DNA of 64,000 bases from Bryobacteraceae bacterium (GCA_030041985.1 JASIAM010000312.1:1-64000), one strand, 5' to 3'; positions 18,151-27,171 are shown, counted from the stretch's first letter. Numbers and translations: made by a program. The notes: a model not told the origin generated them from the sequence alone.

Positions 18151-19029
18151 TTACGCCGCCTCCGGCTGGGCTTCGGGAGCGCGCTGGCGGCAGGTTTTTT
18201 CGACCTCGGAAAAGGAGGGACGGACATGCATCGGAATGGAGCGGCGGCCGGCCTCTACTGCCAGCAAAGGCGGGACACCCTTGGTGAATGCCGCCAGCGC
18301 GACCCGCAACATCTGATAATAGGCTCGCTCGGCCTCCAAGATTTTCGACATACTCGCTGCCAGAGGCCCGATCAGGCCGTAACAGAGCAGGATGCCCAGA
18401 AAGGTGCCGACCAGCGCGGCGGCCACCTTGTGCCCGATTTCTTCCGGCCGGCCGCCCAAGGATTGCATCGTGATGACCACTCCCAGCACCGCAGCCACAA
18501 TGCCCAGCCCCGGCAGAGAGTCGGCTACCGTAGTCAGAGCGCTGACTTGTTCGGCGCCCTCATGATGATGCGTTTCGATATCCGATTCGAGCATCTGATC
18601 CACATCGAACGGTTCCATCCCGCCAATCATGGTGAGGCGAAAGGTGTCGCAAATGAAAGCGCACACGTGGTGATCCTTGAGAATCGACGGATGGCGGGCG
18701 AAGATCTTGCTTTTCGACGCGTCCTCCACTTCCGGCTCGAGCGATGGCAAACCCGAGCGGCGGGCCAGGTCAAACAGCTCGTATAACAGCTTCAAAGAAT
18801 CAAGGTGCCACTCGCGGTTGTAGCGGGAACCGGTAAAGGCGCCTACCACGCCCTTGAGAATAGCCGAAAGGATCCGCGGTGGATTAGCGATCAACACGGT
18901 GCCCGCGGCCGCGCCGCCGATGATTACCAGCTCGGCAGGCTGCATGAGAACCAGCAGGTTGCCTTTTTCCATCAGGTAACCAGCGGCTACGGCTCCGAAA
19001 ACGACGAAAATTCCAAGAATTGCAAACAT
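18151..19029 (-). CDS. motA: Flagellar stator protein MotA
   Basis: A 292-residue MotA with the expected four membrane helices: two near the N-terminus (residues 1-50) and two at about 165-230 including the conserved PGLGIVAAVLGVVITM segment. A charged cytoplasmic loop lies between them for contact with the rotor protein FliG. It pairs with motB downstream. A sigma-28-type promoter candidate (19066-19093) lies about 30 bp before the start, consistent with late flagellar expression. The flagellar hook-associated genes lie 28 kb away. Confidence 0.93.
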   Translation of the reverse strand: MFAILGIFVVFGAVAAGYLMEKGNLLVLMQPAELVIIGGAAAGTVLIANPPRILSAILKGVVGAFTGSRYNREWHLDSLKLLYELFDLARRSGLPSLEPEVEDASKSKIFARHPSILKDHHVCAFICDTFRLTMIGGMEPFDVDQMLESDIETHHHEGAEQVSALTTVADSLPGLGIVAAVLGVVITMQSLGGRPEEIGHKVAAALVGTFLGILLCYGLIGPLAASMSKILEAERAYYQMLRVALAAFTKGVPPLLAVEAGRRSIPMHVRPSFSEVEKTCRQRAPEAQPEAA

Positions 19030-19065
19030 GATGACGGTTACTTAGTCTGTGCGGCCCAAGTTAAG

Positions 19066-19093
19066 TCATCGGCTGGCGGGGACGAAAACTGTA
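19066..19093 (-). promoter_or_regulatory. Candidate sigma-28 (FliA) promoter of motAB
   Basis: Read on the minus strand: TACAGTTT, 12 nt, GCCGATGA. The FliA consensus is TAAAGTTT, 11 nt, GCCGATAA. Both elements match at 7 of 8 positions. The predicted start lies about 30 nt before motA. The one-base-longer spacer is shared with the flgM promoter candidate at 49835-49862. Confidence 0.65.
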
Positions 19094-19122
19094 TGGCGGC
19101 GGAAGTTCGCCTTGATCATCTC

Positions 19123-19245
19123 TTATGCTTCCACCCGTGATACCGCAATACTGGCGAGGCCGAGGCTTACCAGGCTGAAAGGGGCCGGCTCGGGAACGCT
19201 TGACGGCGCTACGATGTCATACGATTGGTTTGCGGTGCTCGCCAT
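19123..19245 (-). pseudogene. Orphan PEP-CTERM C-terminal tail
   Basis: A 40-codon stretch on the minus strand ends with SVPEPAPFSLVSLGLASIAVSR plus VEA and a TAA at 19123-19125. This is a PEP-CTERM sorting signal: the VPEP box, a hydrophobic segment and a basic residue near the end. No signal peptide or mature domain precedes it within the 350-bp gap between motA and the quinone reductase gene. It is most likely the remnant of a deleted surface protein. The rest of the gap (19246-19382) shows nothing recognisable. Confidence 0.55.
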
Positions 19246-19382
19246 GAGCCTTCGGCGACGCATTGAGTGCGCCCACTTCGCTGCGGGCGCCGTGATTCTG
19301 CTACTTAGTCCGGCGCAACAGACTGGCGAACTACGAAGCCGCTATCCCCGGATGCGCCGGCACATGCGGCGGCCTATGTGCG

Positions 19383-20303
19383 TCACGGTTCCAGAACGAT
19401 CTTGCCGCGTGTGTGACGCTGTTCGAGATCGCGATAGGCCTCGCGTACCTGGGCTAGAGGATAGACCTTGGCGATCGGGATCTCGAGCCTGCCGGCCGCG
19501 ATCAGTCCGGCAAGTTGCCCGAGCACGCCCGCGTTTGCCGCTTCATAGCTGCCTTCCGTCTTCACGCCGTGCTTCGCCGCGGCAGCGAAGTCGATGATGG
19601 TGTCGATTCGATTCGGAGCGACACCCAACCGAATTGCCAGTTCGACATACCCTCCGCCGAAGGTGTCAATGAAGGCATCCACTTTCCCGCCCAACGCCGC
19701 GCGGATCCGATCTTCCACTCCATCACCATAAGTAACCGGAGTTACCCCGTGATCAGCAAGCCACTTGCGATTCGCATCGCTGGCCAAACCAATCACCTTG
19801 GCCCCGGCATTGCGCGCCAACTGAACCGCGATCGATCCGACCCCACCCGCTGCGCCGGAAACAACCACCGTGTCACCGGCACTCAAACCAACGCTGCGCA
19901 CGGCGGCATAAGCCGTGGTCCCAGCCACGAACAGTGCGCCGGCCTGCTCCCACGATACGTGTTGCGGACGAGGAACCAGGTTCCCGGATTCGACCAGCAC
20001 GAACTCGGCTTGGCTTGCCCGGCTGTTGGTGAATCCGATCACCTCATCGCCTACCGCGACATTCGCCACGCCTGGTCCGGCCTCCTCCACGATGCCGGCC
20101 AAATCGCTGCCCTGGCCCGAAGGGAACGTGGCCGGCCAGCGCTCGGCAAACACTCCTTTCCGGATTGCGGCCTCGCCCGGATTAATTCCCGCGGCCTTTA
20201 CCCGCACCAATACCTGCCCAGGTCCCGGCTTTGGGCGCTCGACTTCCACCACTTCGAGAACTTCGAGACCACCATAGTGACTGAATCTTACAGCTCGCGG
20301 CAT
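19383..20303 (-). CDS. NAD(P)H:quinone oxidoreductase-like MDR protein
   Basis: A 306-residue medium-chain dehydrogenase/reductase without the zinc ligands of alcohol dehydrogenases, so of the quinone oxidoreductase type. The GroES-like N-domain ends with NSRASQAEFVLVE; the Rossmann domain carries the dinucleotide motif SGAAGGVGSIAVQLAR. The family transfers hydride from NADPH to quinones or enones. A ribosome binding site (AGGAGAA) precedes the ATG at 20303. It is divergent from another MDR gene 108 bp away; the two are not close copies. Confidence 0.85.
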   Translation of the reverse strand: MPRAVRFSHYGGLEVLEVVEVERPKPGPGQVLVRVKAAGINPGEAAIRKGVFAERWPATFPSGQGSDLAGIVEEAGPGVANVAVGDEVIGFTNSRASQAEFVLVESGNLVPRPQHVSWEQAGALFVAGTTAYAAVRSVGLSAGDTVVVSGAAGGVGSIAVQLARNAGAKVIGLASDANRKWLADHGVTPVTYGDGVEDRIRAALGGKVDAFIDTFGGGYVELAIRLGVAPNRIDTIIDFAAAAKHGVKTEGSYEAANAGVLGQLAGLIAAGRLEIPIAKVYPLAQVREAYRDLEQRHTRGKIVLEP

Positions 20304-20411
20304 AGCGATTCTCCTCTCCTAAGCGGCACCGCTAATAGATTCCACTCAACGGCTCATCGATTCGCCAAAACCTTCCCTTCCGATTGGTGCGCCCCAGACC
20401 CACATGCGAGA

Positions 20412-21419
20412 ATGGAGGCCATGCGCGCTTGGCTGATGCGTTCTTACGAAGGTACCGAGAAACTGGAATTGACCGAAGTTCCCGATCCGCAACCGGGACA
20501 GGGTGAGGCATTGCTGCGGACGCGCTTTGCGGCGTTGAATCCGGCTGATGCGTTTTTGGCGCGGGCCATGTACCCGGCCAATCCGCCTTTGCCGCATGTG
20601 CTGGGGCGCGATGGCGTGGGCGAGGTTGTGGCAATCGGCCCCGGTGTGGACAGTGTTCGCCCGGGAGATATCGTGGGCGTGCTGCGCTGCGATGTCGGCG
20701 TGGCTACGTGGGGCACGCTGGCCGAGAAAACCGTGGCGCCCGCCGCGAGCCTGGCGCGCGTGCCCGAAGGGTGGGCACTCGAAGAAATGGCCGGCGCACC
20801 GCTGGCTTTTCTGACAGCATGGCAGGCGCTCACGCAGTGGAGCGATCCCGCCGCGCCGCCGCCAGCAGGCACGGTGCTGCTGATCACTGGCGCATCCGGA
20901 GGTGTGGGAATCGCCGCGCTCTTTCTGGGCAAATCGATGGGTCTGACTGTGGCCGTCTTGTCGCGCAGCAAGGAAAAAGGCGCGAGGTTAAAGGAGATGG
21001 GCGCGGATCTCGTGTTCGATCCGGCTATGCCCGAACTGCGCAAAGCGGTCCTTACCGCGCTTTCTCCCAAGCGGATCGACCTGGCCGTGGATAATATCGG
21101 CGGGTCCTTATTCAATGAAGTGATCGCTATGTTGGGCTATGCCGGACGCGTGAGTGTGGTGGGACGGAGCGCCGGGCCGGTACCCGAATTCAATACCGCC
21201 AGTTTGTTCTTCCGCAGGAATCGCGTGGGCGGAGTTGCGGTAAGCGATTTTTCACCGGCAGCCGCGCAGGCTGCGTGGAAGGAAATCGTCAGCCGGCTAA
21301 AGGCTATGGGCAAGCGCCCGGTGATCGATCACGTGTTTTCGTTTGCGGAAGTGAAGCAGGCATTCGCGCGGCTGGCGCAAGGGCCGTTGGGGAAGGTGGT
21401 CGTGCAGGTTGGTTCTTAG
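20412..21419 (+). CDS. Zinc-independent alcohol dehydrogenase/quinone reductase-like MDR protein
   Basis: A 335-residue MDR protein. The GroES-like domain includes NPADAFLARAMYPANPPLPH and GRDGVGEVVAIGPGV; the Rossmann fold has LITGASGGVGIAALFLG. Catalytic-zinc cysteine and histidine ligands are absent, so it is most likely an NADPH-dependent quinone or enoyl reductase. The ATG at 20412 was chosen because the N-domain begins here; the frame is open far upstream, but that region is the antisense of the neighbouring gene. An in-frame ATG at 20421 is an alternative. Confidence 0.85.
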   Translation: MEAMRAWLMRSYEGTEKLELTEVPDPQPGQGEALLRTRFAALNPADAFLARAMYPANPPLPHVLGRDGVGEVVAIGPGVDSVRPGDIVGVLRCDVGVATWGTLAEKTVAPAASLARVPEGWALEEMAGAPLAFLTAWQALTQWSDPAAPPPAGTVLLITGASGGVGIAALFLGKSMGLTVAVLSRSKEKGARLKEMGADLVFDPAMPELRKAVLTALSPKRIDLAVDNIGGSLFNEVIAMLGYAGRVSVVGRSAGPVPEFNTASLFFRRNRVGGVAVSDFSPAAAQAAWKEIVSRLKAMGKRPVIDHVFSFAEVKQAFARLAQGPLGKVVVQVGS

Positions 21420-21465
21420 GCACGCGGCCCGGCGATCAACTGGTGTTTGATACGCTTGCATAAGA

Positions 21466-23700
21466 ATGTCGCGCCTCAGGGGGCGGGCGGCGATGGCGGT
21501 GCTGATGCTTGCCATAGTCGCCGGCTTTTACTGGAAACTCACCCTCACACACCAGTTCGAATGGATCTGGGGACCCGACCTGGCGCAGCAGGTACTGCCC
21601 TGGTTTTTGGTGCAGGCGCGTGCCTTGCACCACGGCGCCATCGCCCTTTGGGACCCATATGTGTGGGCCGGCCAGCCCTTGCCCGGCCAGGCGCAGCCCG
21701 GCACGATGTATCCGCTCAACTGGATTCTTTTCGCGCTGCCTCTGCGCCACGATGGATCCATCCGCGGGTGGGCCCTCGAATGGTATTTCGTAGTAATCCG
21801 CTTCATGGCTTTGGCGTTTTGTTACCTGCTGTGCCGCGATCTTGGCCGTTCGCGAATTGCTTCGCTGCTGGCGGGGGCGGTGTTCGCGCTGGGCGGTTAC
21901 ATCGGCAGCACGGGCTGGCCGCAAATGGTGAATGGCGCACTGTGGCTGCCTTTGGTGATGCTGTTTCTGCTGCTGGCGCGCGGCGAGCACCCTTTCCGCA
22001 ATGCCATATTCGCAGGGACGTTTATAGGGGTGGCGTGGCTGAGCGGCCATCATCAGGCGCCCATGTTTATCATGCTGGCGGCTGGGGGCGTCTGGCTATA
22101 TTTCATCTTTCGTTCGGGACGGCTGGACTGGGGCATGGCGCGGGCGGCCGCGCTCTGCCTGGTGTTCGCCTTTCTTACGGGCGCGTTGCAGATTCTTCCC
22201 GCTTACGAGTACGGCCATCTCGCTAAGCGCTGGGTGGGAGCGCCCGAAGCTATCGATTGGAATCAGCCGGTGCCCTATTCGGTTCACGCGACCTACGACC
22301 TGAAGCCGTTTGACCTTTTGGGTGTGGTGTTCCCCGGCGTGCACACGCATTCGGATCCTTTTGTGGGGGTTGCGGCTTTGGCGCTGGCTCTGGCGGGGTT
22401 GGCCGTAGGTTGGCGCGATGGCCGTATGCGCCTGCTGGGCGCGGTGGGTTTGGGAGGATTGCTTTACGCGCTCGGCCAGCATAGTGTGTTCCAGGGCTTT
22501 TTGTATGGCGCGATTCAGGAGTTGGACAAAGCGCGTGTGGTATCGGCGGCGATCGTGGTGTTTGCGTTCGGCATCGCTGTTTTAGCCGCGTTCGGGCTCG
22601 ATCAGTTGGGATTGGCGGAAGGCTTCCCCTGGATCAGGCGCGTCATGTGGGCCGCGCTTAGCCTTGGCGTGTTTTCCCTAGCTGTTTTCACGACGATTTT
22701 TTTGGCGAACAAGGGGCAGTTTCCGGTCGAAGACAACATGATGCTCACGCCGTTTCTGGCGTTCGGCCTGGCAGCGCTGCTGTGTGCTTCCATGCGCGGT
22801 GCACTCAGCCGGAACCAATGCGCGGTGCTGGTGCTGCTGCTGGTTCTGTTCGAACTGGGCAACAACATGGGCAACATTATCATGCCGCGGAGCGATGCTA
22901 ACGCGATGCAGTGGCTCAACCAGATGCGCGGCAATACCGATATTGCCGACTTTCTGAAGCAGCAAGGCCCGTTTGTGCGCGCCAACGTTGGCGATGACTC
23001 GATTCCCGAAAATTGGGGTGCTCTGCACGGCGTGGAAATGTACGGAGGCAATCTGGCGGGCGTTACCGTCAACATGTTGCGCTTCGATTTCTGGAAGCTG
23101 CCGGTGCGCCTGCTCTGGGGCGCAGCGTATACGCTCACGAACAAGCCCAGTGCGGAAGGAGAGCTGGTATTCACCGGCAGGAGCGGCATGAGGGTTTACC
23201 AGCACAAAGACGTTTTCCCGCGTGCCTGGGCCGTGCACGACCTGATCGAAGCGCCCGGCGCGGCGATCGGGAACCGGATGATGGGAGAGCAACTGGCCGA
23301 TTTTCATCACATGGCCTTTCTGCTTTCCGAGCCGCCGAAGCTCGATTCGTGCGCCGCGCCCGATGATGTTGCGCTCACCGGGCACACCACGGACGCAGTG
23401 CGCATCCGGGCGAACATGGGTTGCCGTGGAATGGTGGTGCTCTCGGACGTGTACTTTCCGGGCTGGCGCGCCGAAATCGACGGGAAGCCAGCGCGAATTT
23501 ATGAAGTCAACGAAGCGATGCGTGGCGTGGTTGTGCCGAAGGGAGCGCACACCCTGACGATGCGGTACCGCCCGGTATCGGTGATGGTGGGCGGGTTGTT
23601 ATCGTTGATCGGTATTGCGGCGGCGCTATGGTTGGCGGCGCGGCGCGAGGGAGTGCTTGTGAAGGAGCCGGAAAAGGCCTACGCCAGGAAAGCCGACTGA
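21466..23700 (+). CDS. YfhO-family multi-pass membrane protein
   Basis: A 744-residue protein with a long series of hydrophobic segments through residue 470 and a last one at about 705-725. Between them lies a soluble domain of about 230 residues. The arrangement, with GPDLAQQVLPWFLVQAR near the N-terminus and SDVYFPGWRAEIDGKPARI near the C-terminus, is characteristic of YfhO proteins. They are GT-C glycosyltransferase-like and implicated in decorating envelope polymers. The acceptor and donor are unknown. It is followed immediately by the broken methyltransferase gene. Confidence 0.8.
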   Translation: MSRLRGRAAMAVLMLAIVAGFYWKLTLTHQFEWIWGPDLAQQVLPWFLVQARALHHGAIALWDPYVWAGQPLPGQAQPGTMYPLNWILFALPLRHDGSIRGWALEWYFVVIRFMALAFCYLLCRDLGRSRIASLLAGAVFALGGYIGSTGWPQMVNGALWLPLVMLFLLLARGEHPFRNAIFAGTFIGVAWLSGHHQAPMFIMLAAGGVWLYFIFRSGRLDWGMARAAALCLVFAFLTGALQILPAYEYGHLAKRWVGAPEAIDWNQPVPYSVHATYDLKPFDLLGVVFPGVHTHSDPFVGVAALALALAGLAVGWRDGRMRLLGAVGLGGLLYALGQHSVFQGFLYGAIQELDKARVVSAAIVVFAFGIAVLAAFGLDQLGLAEGFPWIRRVMWAALSLGVFSLAVFTTIFLANKGQFPVEDNMMLTPFLAFGLAALLCASMRGALSRNQCAVLVLLLVLFELGNNMGNIIMPRSDANAMQWLNQMRGNTDIADFLKQQGPFVRANVGDDSIPENWGALHGVEMYGGNLAGVTVNMLRFDFWKLPVRLLWGAAYTLTNKPSAEGELVFTGRSGMRVYQHKDVFPRAWAVHDLIEAPGAAIGNRMMGEQLADFHHMAFLLSEPPKLDSCAAPDDVALTGHTTDAVRIRANMGCRGMVVLSDVYFPGWRAEIDGKPARIYEVNEAMRGVVVPKGAHTLTMRYRPVSVMVGGLLSLIGIAAALWLAARREGVLVKEPEKAYARKAD

Positions 23701-23702
23701 AA

Positions 23703-24369
23703 ATGAACGACGCCGCCGTTCGCCAATACTGGGAGGAGAACGCCCGCGCGTGGACCCTGCTAGTGCGGGCCGGATACGATGTTTGCCGCAACATTTGTGC
23801 AAGCGGCGCGCGATTACGAACCATCGGACGCTATCCGGTATCTGCAGGCGAGCGCTTTGAACCTGCCGTTCGCCAGCGAATCGTTCGACTTCGTCACCGC
23901 TTTCATGAGCCTGATGGATGTGGCCGGGCCAGAGACGGTTTTGCCCGAGGTGGCGCGCGTTTTGAAGCCCGGTGGATTTCTCCAGTTTTCGATTCTGCAT
24001 CCCTGCTTTTCTCCGCTGCACCGCCGCCTGGTGCGCGACGAGTCAGGCCGCCCCGTGGCCATCGAAGTGGCGCGCTATTTCGATCGCGTAAACGGTGAAA
24101 TCGAACGGTGGATTTTCAATGCTGCTCCGCCCGAGGCCAAGGCAGGGCTCGACCCTTTCCAAACCCCGCGATTCCACCGTACGCTTGCCGACTGGCTGAA
24201 TGCACTTACGGATTCCGGGCTTTCGGTCGAGCGCTGCGTTGAACCCACAGCGGATGAAGAGACGGCCGCGCGGGTCCGCGGGTTGGACGATACGCGCATC
24301 GCTCCCAACTTCATCCTGTTCCGCTGCCGCCGGCTGCCTACTTCGAAAATGCCATCCCCGCGAAGCTGA
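23703..24369 (+). pseudogene. SAM-dependent methyltransferase with deleted SAM-binding motif
   Basis: The N-terminus (MNDAAVRQYWEENARAWTLL) is in one frame. The rest, from about 23779 (TFVQAARDYEPSDAIRYLQA...), is in another and reads as a class I methyltransferase from the acidic loop after strand 2 onwards (LPFASESFDFVTAFMSLMD, EVARVLKPGGFLQFS). The expected motif I (glycine-rich DxGxGxG) region between them, about 50 residues, is absent, so the lesion is an internal deletion that also shifts frame near 23775-23785. The product would not bind SAM. Its 3' end overlaps the convergent Memo-like gene by 32 bp. Confidence 0.75.
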
Positions 24370-25564
24370 CTACGCTTTTGTCATCGATGTTCCACTGCTC
24401 GTAGCGCAGCAACTCGCCGCGCGCGCCCGGCGCGGCTTTCAGGAAGGTGTAAAAAGGCGACGAGCCGCACCATTTCAGATCGTCGCGATTCCGGCAAACC
24501 TGGTCCCAGAATCCGCCGGCATCGCTTGCGTTGATGCTGGCGATGCGCCGCTGGTCGCGCTCGCCAACCTCACTCATGACGCCTTGTCCGGCCACCGCGG
24601 AGAAACGGTCCTGGTAGCGCGCGCCCATGTGCGCCATATCCACGCCCAGCAGCCAAAACAGGCGATCGCCTTCACGCTCGCGCAGTTCGTTCAATGCGCC
24701 GAAGAAGCGGGCGACGCCATCGTCTTCTTCCGGCTTTCGGCCATTGATAATACCGTCGGCGAAGGGACCGCAAAGGATGGGCAGTATGTGTACGTCCGGT
24801 CCCAACTGGTGCTGCAGGAAGACGATCTGCAATTCCACGGTGTGCTCGAAGGAGTGGCAATAGTCTTCCATGAGAACCGCATCGCCGCCCTGCGCGGACA
24901 GCCAGTCCACCAGCGGCTTGTCCGTTACGGCCTCTCCGAGCGGTGTGCGAAAACTTTTATTCGTGAGGCCGAATTTTTCCGGTTCGCCGTAATGGGAGGT
25001 GGCGAGGATTACGAAAATGCGATCGCGATGTTCCGGGCCAAGGAGCCGGTACGCTGACTGATACGACTGCCAGCCCCCCTCCGGGCTGACATGGGGCGCG
25101 GCGAGGGCGAATAGGCGTTTCGAAGCGCTATCCGGGAGATGCCCGTCCACACTGGTGAAATACCGTACCATGGTTTGCCGCAGCTCTTCCGGAGCGGCTG
25201 GATAGGCCGAGCCGGCGTGCGCGGCTTCGCGGACGGGGCTTTCGCGAAATTCGTGCATCCGCTCGTTTCGCATGTGAAGGTAGTGGTCGTCTTCCAGAAA
25301 TCCGGCGGTGCTGAGCGTTTGAATCAGATGCTGCTGCACCTGGCTTACGTTCAAATCGCCGGTGAGCCGCACCAGGGCGGCGCGCAAATCGAGCTCGCTG
25401 TGTGCGCCGTCAAAGCACTGTAGACATTCAATAAGGACGGGGGGAATGATGAGCATCGCATCGGAGTAGCGAAACGGATCGCGAATCAGCAGCCCCGGAT
25501 GGTCCGGCGACGGCGAAGGCATGAAATCCAGATTGCCGCGCAAAGGGGCCAGCAGGTTTGACAA
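24338..25564 (-). CDS. Memo-family (AmmeMemoRadiSam system protein B-like) protein
   Basis: A 408-residue protein. The C-terminal 270 residues are a Memo domain, with APHVSPEGGW, ATSHYGEPEKFGL, EHTVELQIVFLQH and DMAHMG; these histidines and acids resemble an extradiol-dioxygenase-like metal site. The N-terminal 110 residues form an extra domain seen in some bacterial members (DPFRYSDAMLIIPPVLIECLQ). Radical-SAM and AMMECR1 partners, often adjacent in other genomes, are not nearby. The start is a TTG at 25564, three bases after the trmH-like stop, so the genes are coupled. Its biochemical function is not established. Confidence 0.8.
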   Translation of the reverse strand: MSNLLAPLRGNLDFMPSPSPDHPGLLIRDPFRYSDAMLIIPPVLIECLQCFDGAHSELDLRAALVRLTGDLNVSQVQQHLIQTLSTAGFLEDDHYLHMRNERMHEFRESPVREAAHAGSAYPAAPEELRQTMVRYFTSVDGHLPDSASKRLFALAAPHVSPEGGWQSYQSAYRLLGPEHRDRIFVILATSHYGEPEKFGLTNKSFRTPLGEAVTDKPLVDWLSAQGGDAVLMEDYCHSFEHTVELQIVFLQHQLGPDVHILPILCGPFADGIINGRKPEEDDGVARFFGALNELREREGDRLFWLLGVDMAHMGARYQDRFSAVAGQGVMSEVGERDQRRIASINASDAGGFWDQVCRNRDDLKWCGSSPFYTFLKAAPGARGELLRYEQWNIDDKSVVSFAGMAFSK

Positions 25565-25567
25565 GTC

Positions 25568-26104
25568 TCATGGTAGCGCAGTCGCGCGGCGCTTCCGCAG
25601 CAACTCGTACAGGACCACACCGCCGGCGGTGGCCACGTTCAGTGAATGCTTGGTTCCCAGCATGGGGATCCGCACCTGCGTATCCGCGAGGGCGGAAACT
25701 TCCGGGCGAATGCCATCCACTTCGTGGCCGAAGATCAGGCATAGCGGAAATCGCGGCAACCACTCGAACAGATCGACCGCATGCAGCCCGGTTTCGACGG
25801 CGGCGATTTCGTAGCCGCGATGGCGCAAACTCGCAAGGAGAGGCGCCGGTTCCCAGGCGTGCTCCCAGGCGACGCGCTCTTCGGCCCCCAGCGCGGTTTT
25901 GCTGATGGCGCGTTTGGGCGGACGGCCGGTGATGCCGCACAGGTAGAGACGTTCCAGGCGGACGGCATCCGCGGTGCGAAAGAACGCGCCGACGTTATAG
26001 AGGCTGCGAACGTTATCGAGAAGGACGGCTACCGGAAGCGGGGCAGTGGCATCGTAAGAAGCGCCTGCGCGGGTAGCTTGGAAGGGGAGGCGCTCCATGT
26101 TCAT
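25568..26104 (-). CDS. SpoU/TrmH-family RNA 2'-O-methyltransferase
   Basis: A 178-residue SPOUT-fold methyltransferase without an N-terminal RNA-binding extension. Motif 1 is LLDNVRSLYNVGAFFRTAD, motif 2 is FPLCLIFGHEVDGI, and motif 3 is IPMLGTKHSLNVATAGGVVL, which form the trefoil knot that binds SAM. The target RNA (tRNA or rRNA ribose) is not predictable. It is upstream of and coupled to the Memo-like gene and downstream of the epimerase gene, with a pair of hairpins in between. Confidence 0.9.
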   Translation of the reverse strand: MNMERLPFQATRAGASYDATAPLPVAVLLDNVRSLYNVGAFFRTADAVRLERLYLCGITGRPPKRAISKTALGAEERVAWEHAWEPAPLLASLRHRGYEIAAVETGLHAVDLFEWLPRFPLCLIFGHEVDGIRPEVSALADTQVRIPMLGTKHSLNVATAGGVVLYELLRKRRATALP

Positions 26105-26119
26105 TCAGCGATCGCCGAC

Positions 26120-26155
26120 GCCGGGCAGAAGCCCGGCGGCAGGGCCGAAGCCCTG
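26120..26155. repeat. Tandem hairpins with GGGCNGAAGCCC cores
   Basis: Two perfect stem-loops stand side by side. GCCGGGC-AGAA-GCCCGGC (26120-26137) has a 7-bp stem; CAGGGC-CGAA-GCCCTG (26140-26155) has a 6-bp stem. Both have 4-nt NGAA loops in the same core. They lie between the epimerase stop and the trmH-like start on the minus strand, so they could act as an attenuator or mRNA-end stabiliser. No U-run follows, so a classical terminator is unlikely. Confidence 0.7.
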
Positions 26156-26169
26156 ACCCCACACTAGCG

Positions 26170-27171
26170 TCACACGCTGGCGGGCGAGCCGGTTTTGGCC
26201 ATGGACAGAACTTTGTCGTCGAAATCGAAGCCGCTGGTTCTTGGCCTGTGATTGCGCGTATACCATCGATAGGTTTCTTTCAGGCCGATATCGGAGGGCG
26301 TCAGCTTCATCTTGAGAACGCGAGTGACTTTGCCGATGTTTTCGGTGATCGGCGGGATGTCGAAATATTCGCCGAAGTAATAAGGCTCATCCATGGGATT
26401 GCCGCCCGCCTGTTGGATGACATCGCGCGATACGCGCGCCAGAACCGGTTCGACCCCGGCCGCCTTGGCCAGCCGCTCGATAAATTCCACCTGGGTCACT
26501 GCCTTGGGATCGGCAATGTTGAACGCTTCGCCCACCGCGCGCGGCTCGACAAGGGAGCGCACCAGCGCGCTCACCAGATCGTGCACGTAAACGAATTGCA
26601 TCAGCCGGTGGCCATCGCCCGGGATGATGATGGGGCGGCCCGCGCGAAGGCGATCCCAGAAGAACTGTTCCCGGTAAAAGGGGTTGTGGGGGCCGTAGAC
26701 AAATGGCGGGCGGAAAGTCACTACCGGCAGGCCCTTTTGGGAGTGCATGCGGAAGAGGAGACGCTCGGTGGAGGCCTTGTGGCGAATGTAAGGATTGGCG
26801 TGATAATCGGGGGCCAGCGGGTCGCTTTCCTTGTGATTCAGCCCGTCACCATAGGCGGCCACGCTGGACATGAAAATATAACGCGTCAGGCGATTGCCGC
26901 CGCACGCTTGCACGGTGGCTTCGACCTGGGCCGCGGTAGTGCCACGCTCCCAGTCGTACACGTTGTCGTAGACCGCTTCAAAGCGCCTGCCGGACAGCGC
27001 CTCTTCGAGCGAATCCTGGTCGTTACGATCGGCCACGATATTTTCCACGCGCCGTCCGAATTCGTGCTTCGGTTTGCGATGCAGTACGGCTACTTCGTGC
27101 CCCGCCTTGACCAGATCGTCTACCAGGAGACGGCCGATGAATAACGTGCCTCCGATGACCAGTACTTTCAT
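26170..27171 (-). CDS. NAD-dependent sugar epimerase/dehydratase (extended SDR)
   Basis: A 333-residue short-chain dehydrogenase-like protein. The N-terminal cofactor motif is GGTLFIGRLLVDDL. The active-site region has FMSSVAAYG, and the family's YxxxK region appears as NPYIRHKAS, with Tyr and Lys in the expected spacing. FRPPFVYGP, GDGHRLMQFVYVHD and a C-terminal substrate domain follow. It probably acts on a nucleotide sugar, though RNA-binding relatives exist. The ATG at 27171 has AGGAGAG upstream; an in-frame extension to 27207 is disfavoured. Confidence 0.82.
   Translation of the reverse strand: MKVLVIGGTLFIGRLLVDDLVKAGHEVAVLHRKPKHEFGRRVENIVADRNDQDSLEEALSGRRFEAVYDNVYDWERGTTAAQVEATVQACGGNRLTRYIFMSSVAAYGDGLNHKESDPLAPDYHANPYIRHKASTERLLFRMHSQKGLPVVTFRPPFVYGPHNPFYREQFFWDRLRAGRPIIIPGDGHRLMQFVYVHDLVSALVRSLVEPRAVGEAFNIADPKAVTQVEFIERLAKAAGVEPVLARVSRDVIQQAGGNPMDEPYYFGEYFDIPPITENIGKVTRVLKMKLTPSDIGLKETYRWYTRNHRPRTSGFDFDDKVLSMAKTGSPASV

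Noticed and set aside
19515-20411. N-terminal extension of the MDR gene at 20412 by about 300 residues
   Set aside because: It is the antisense of the divergent quinone reductase gene and has no family similarity; the GroES-like domain begins at 20412.
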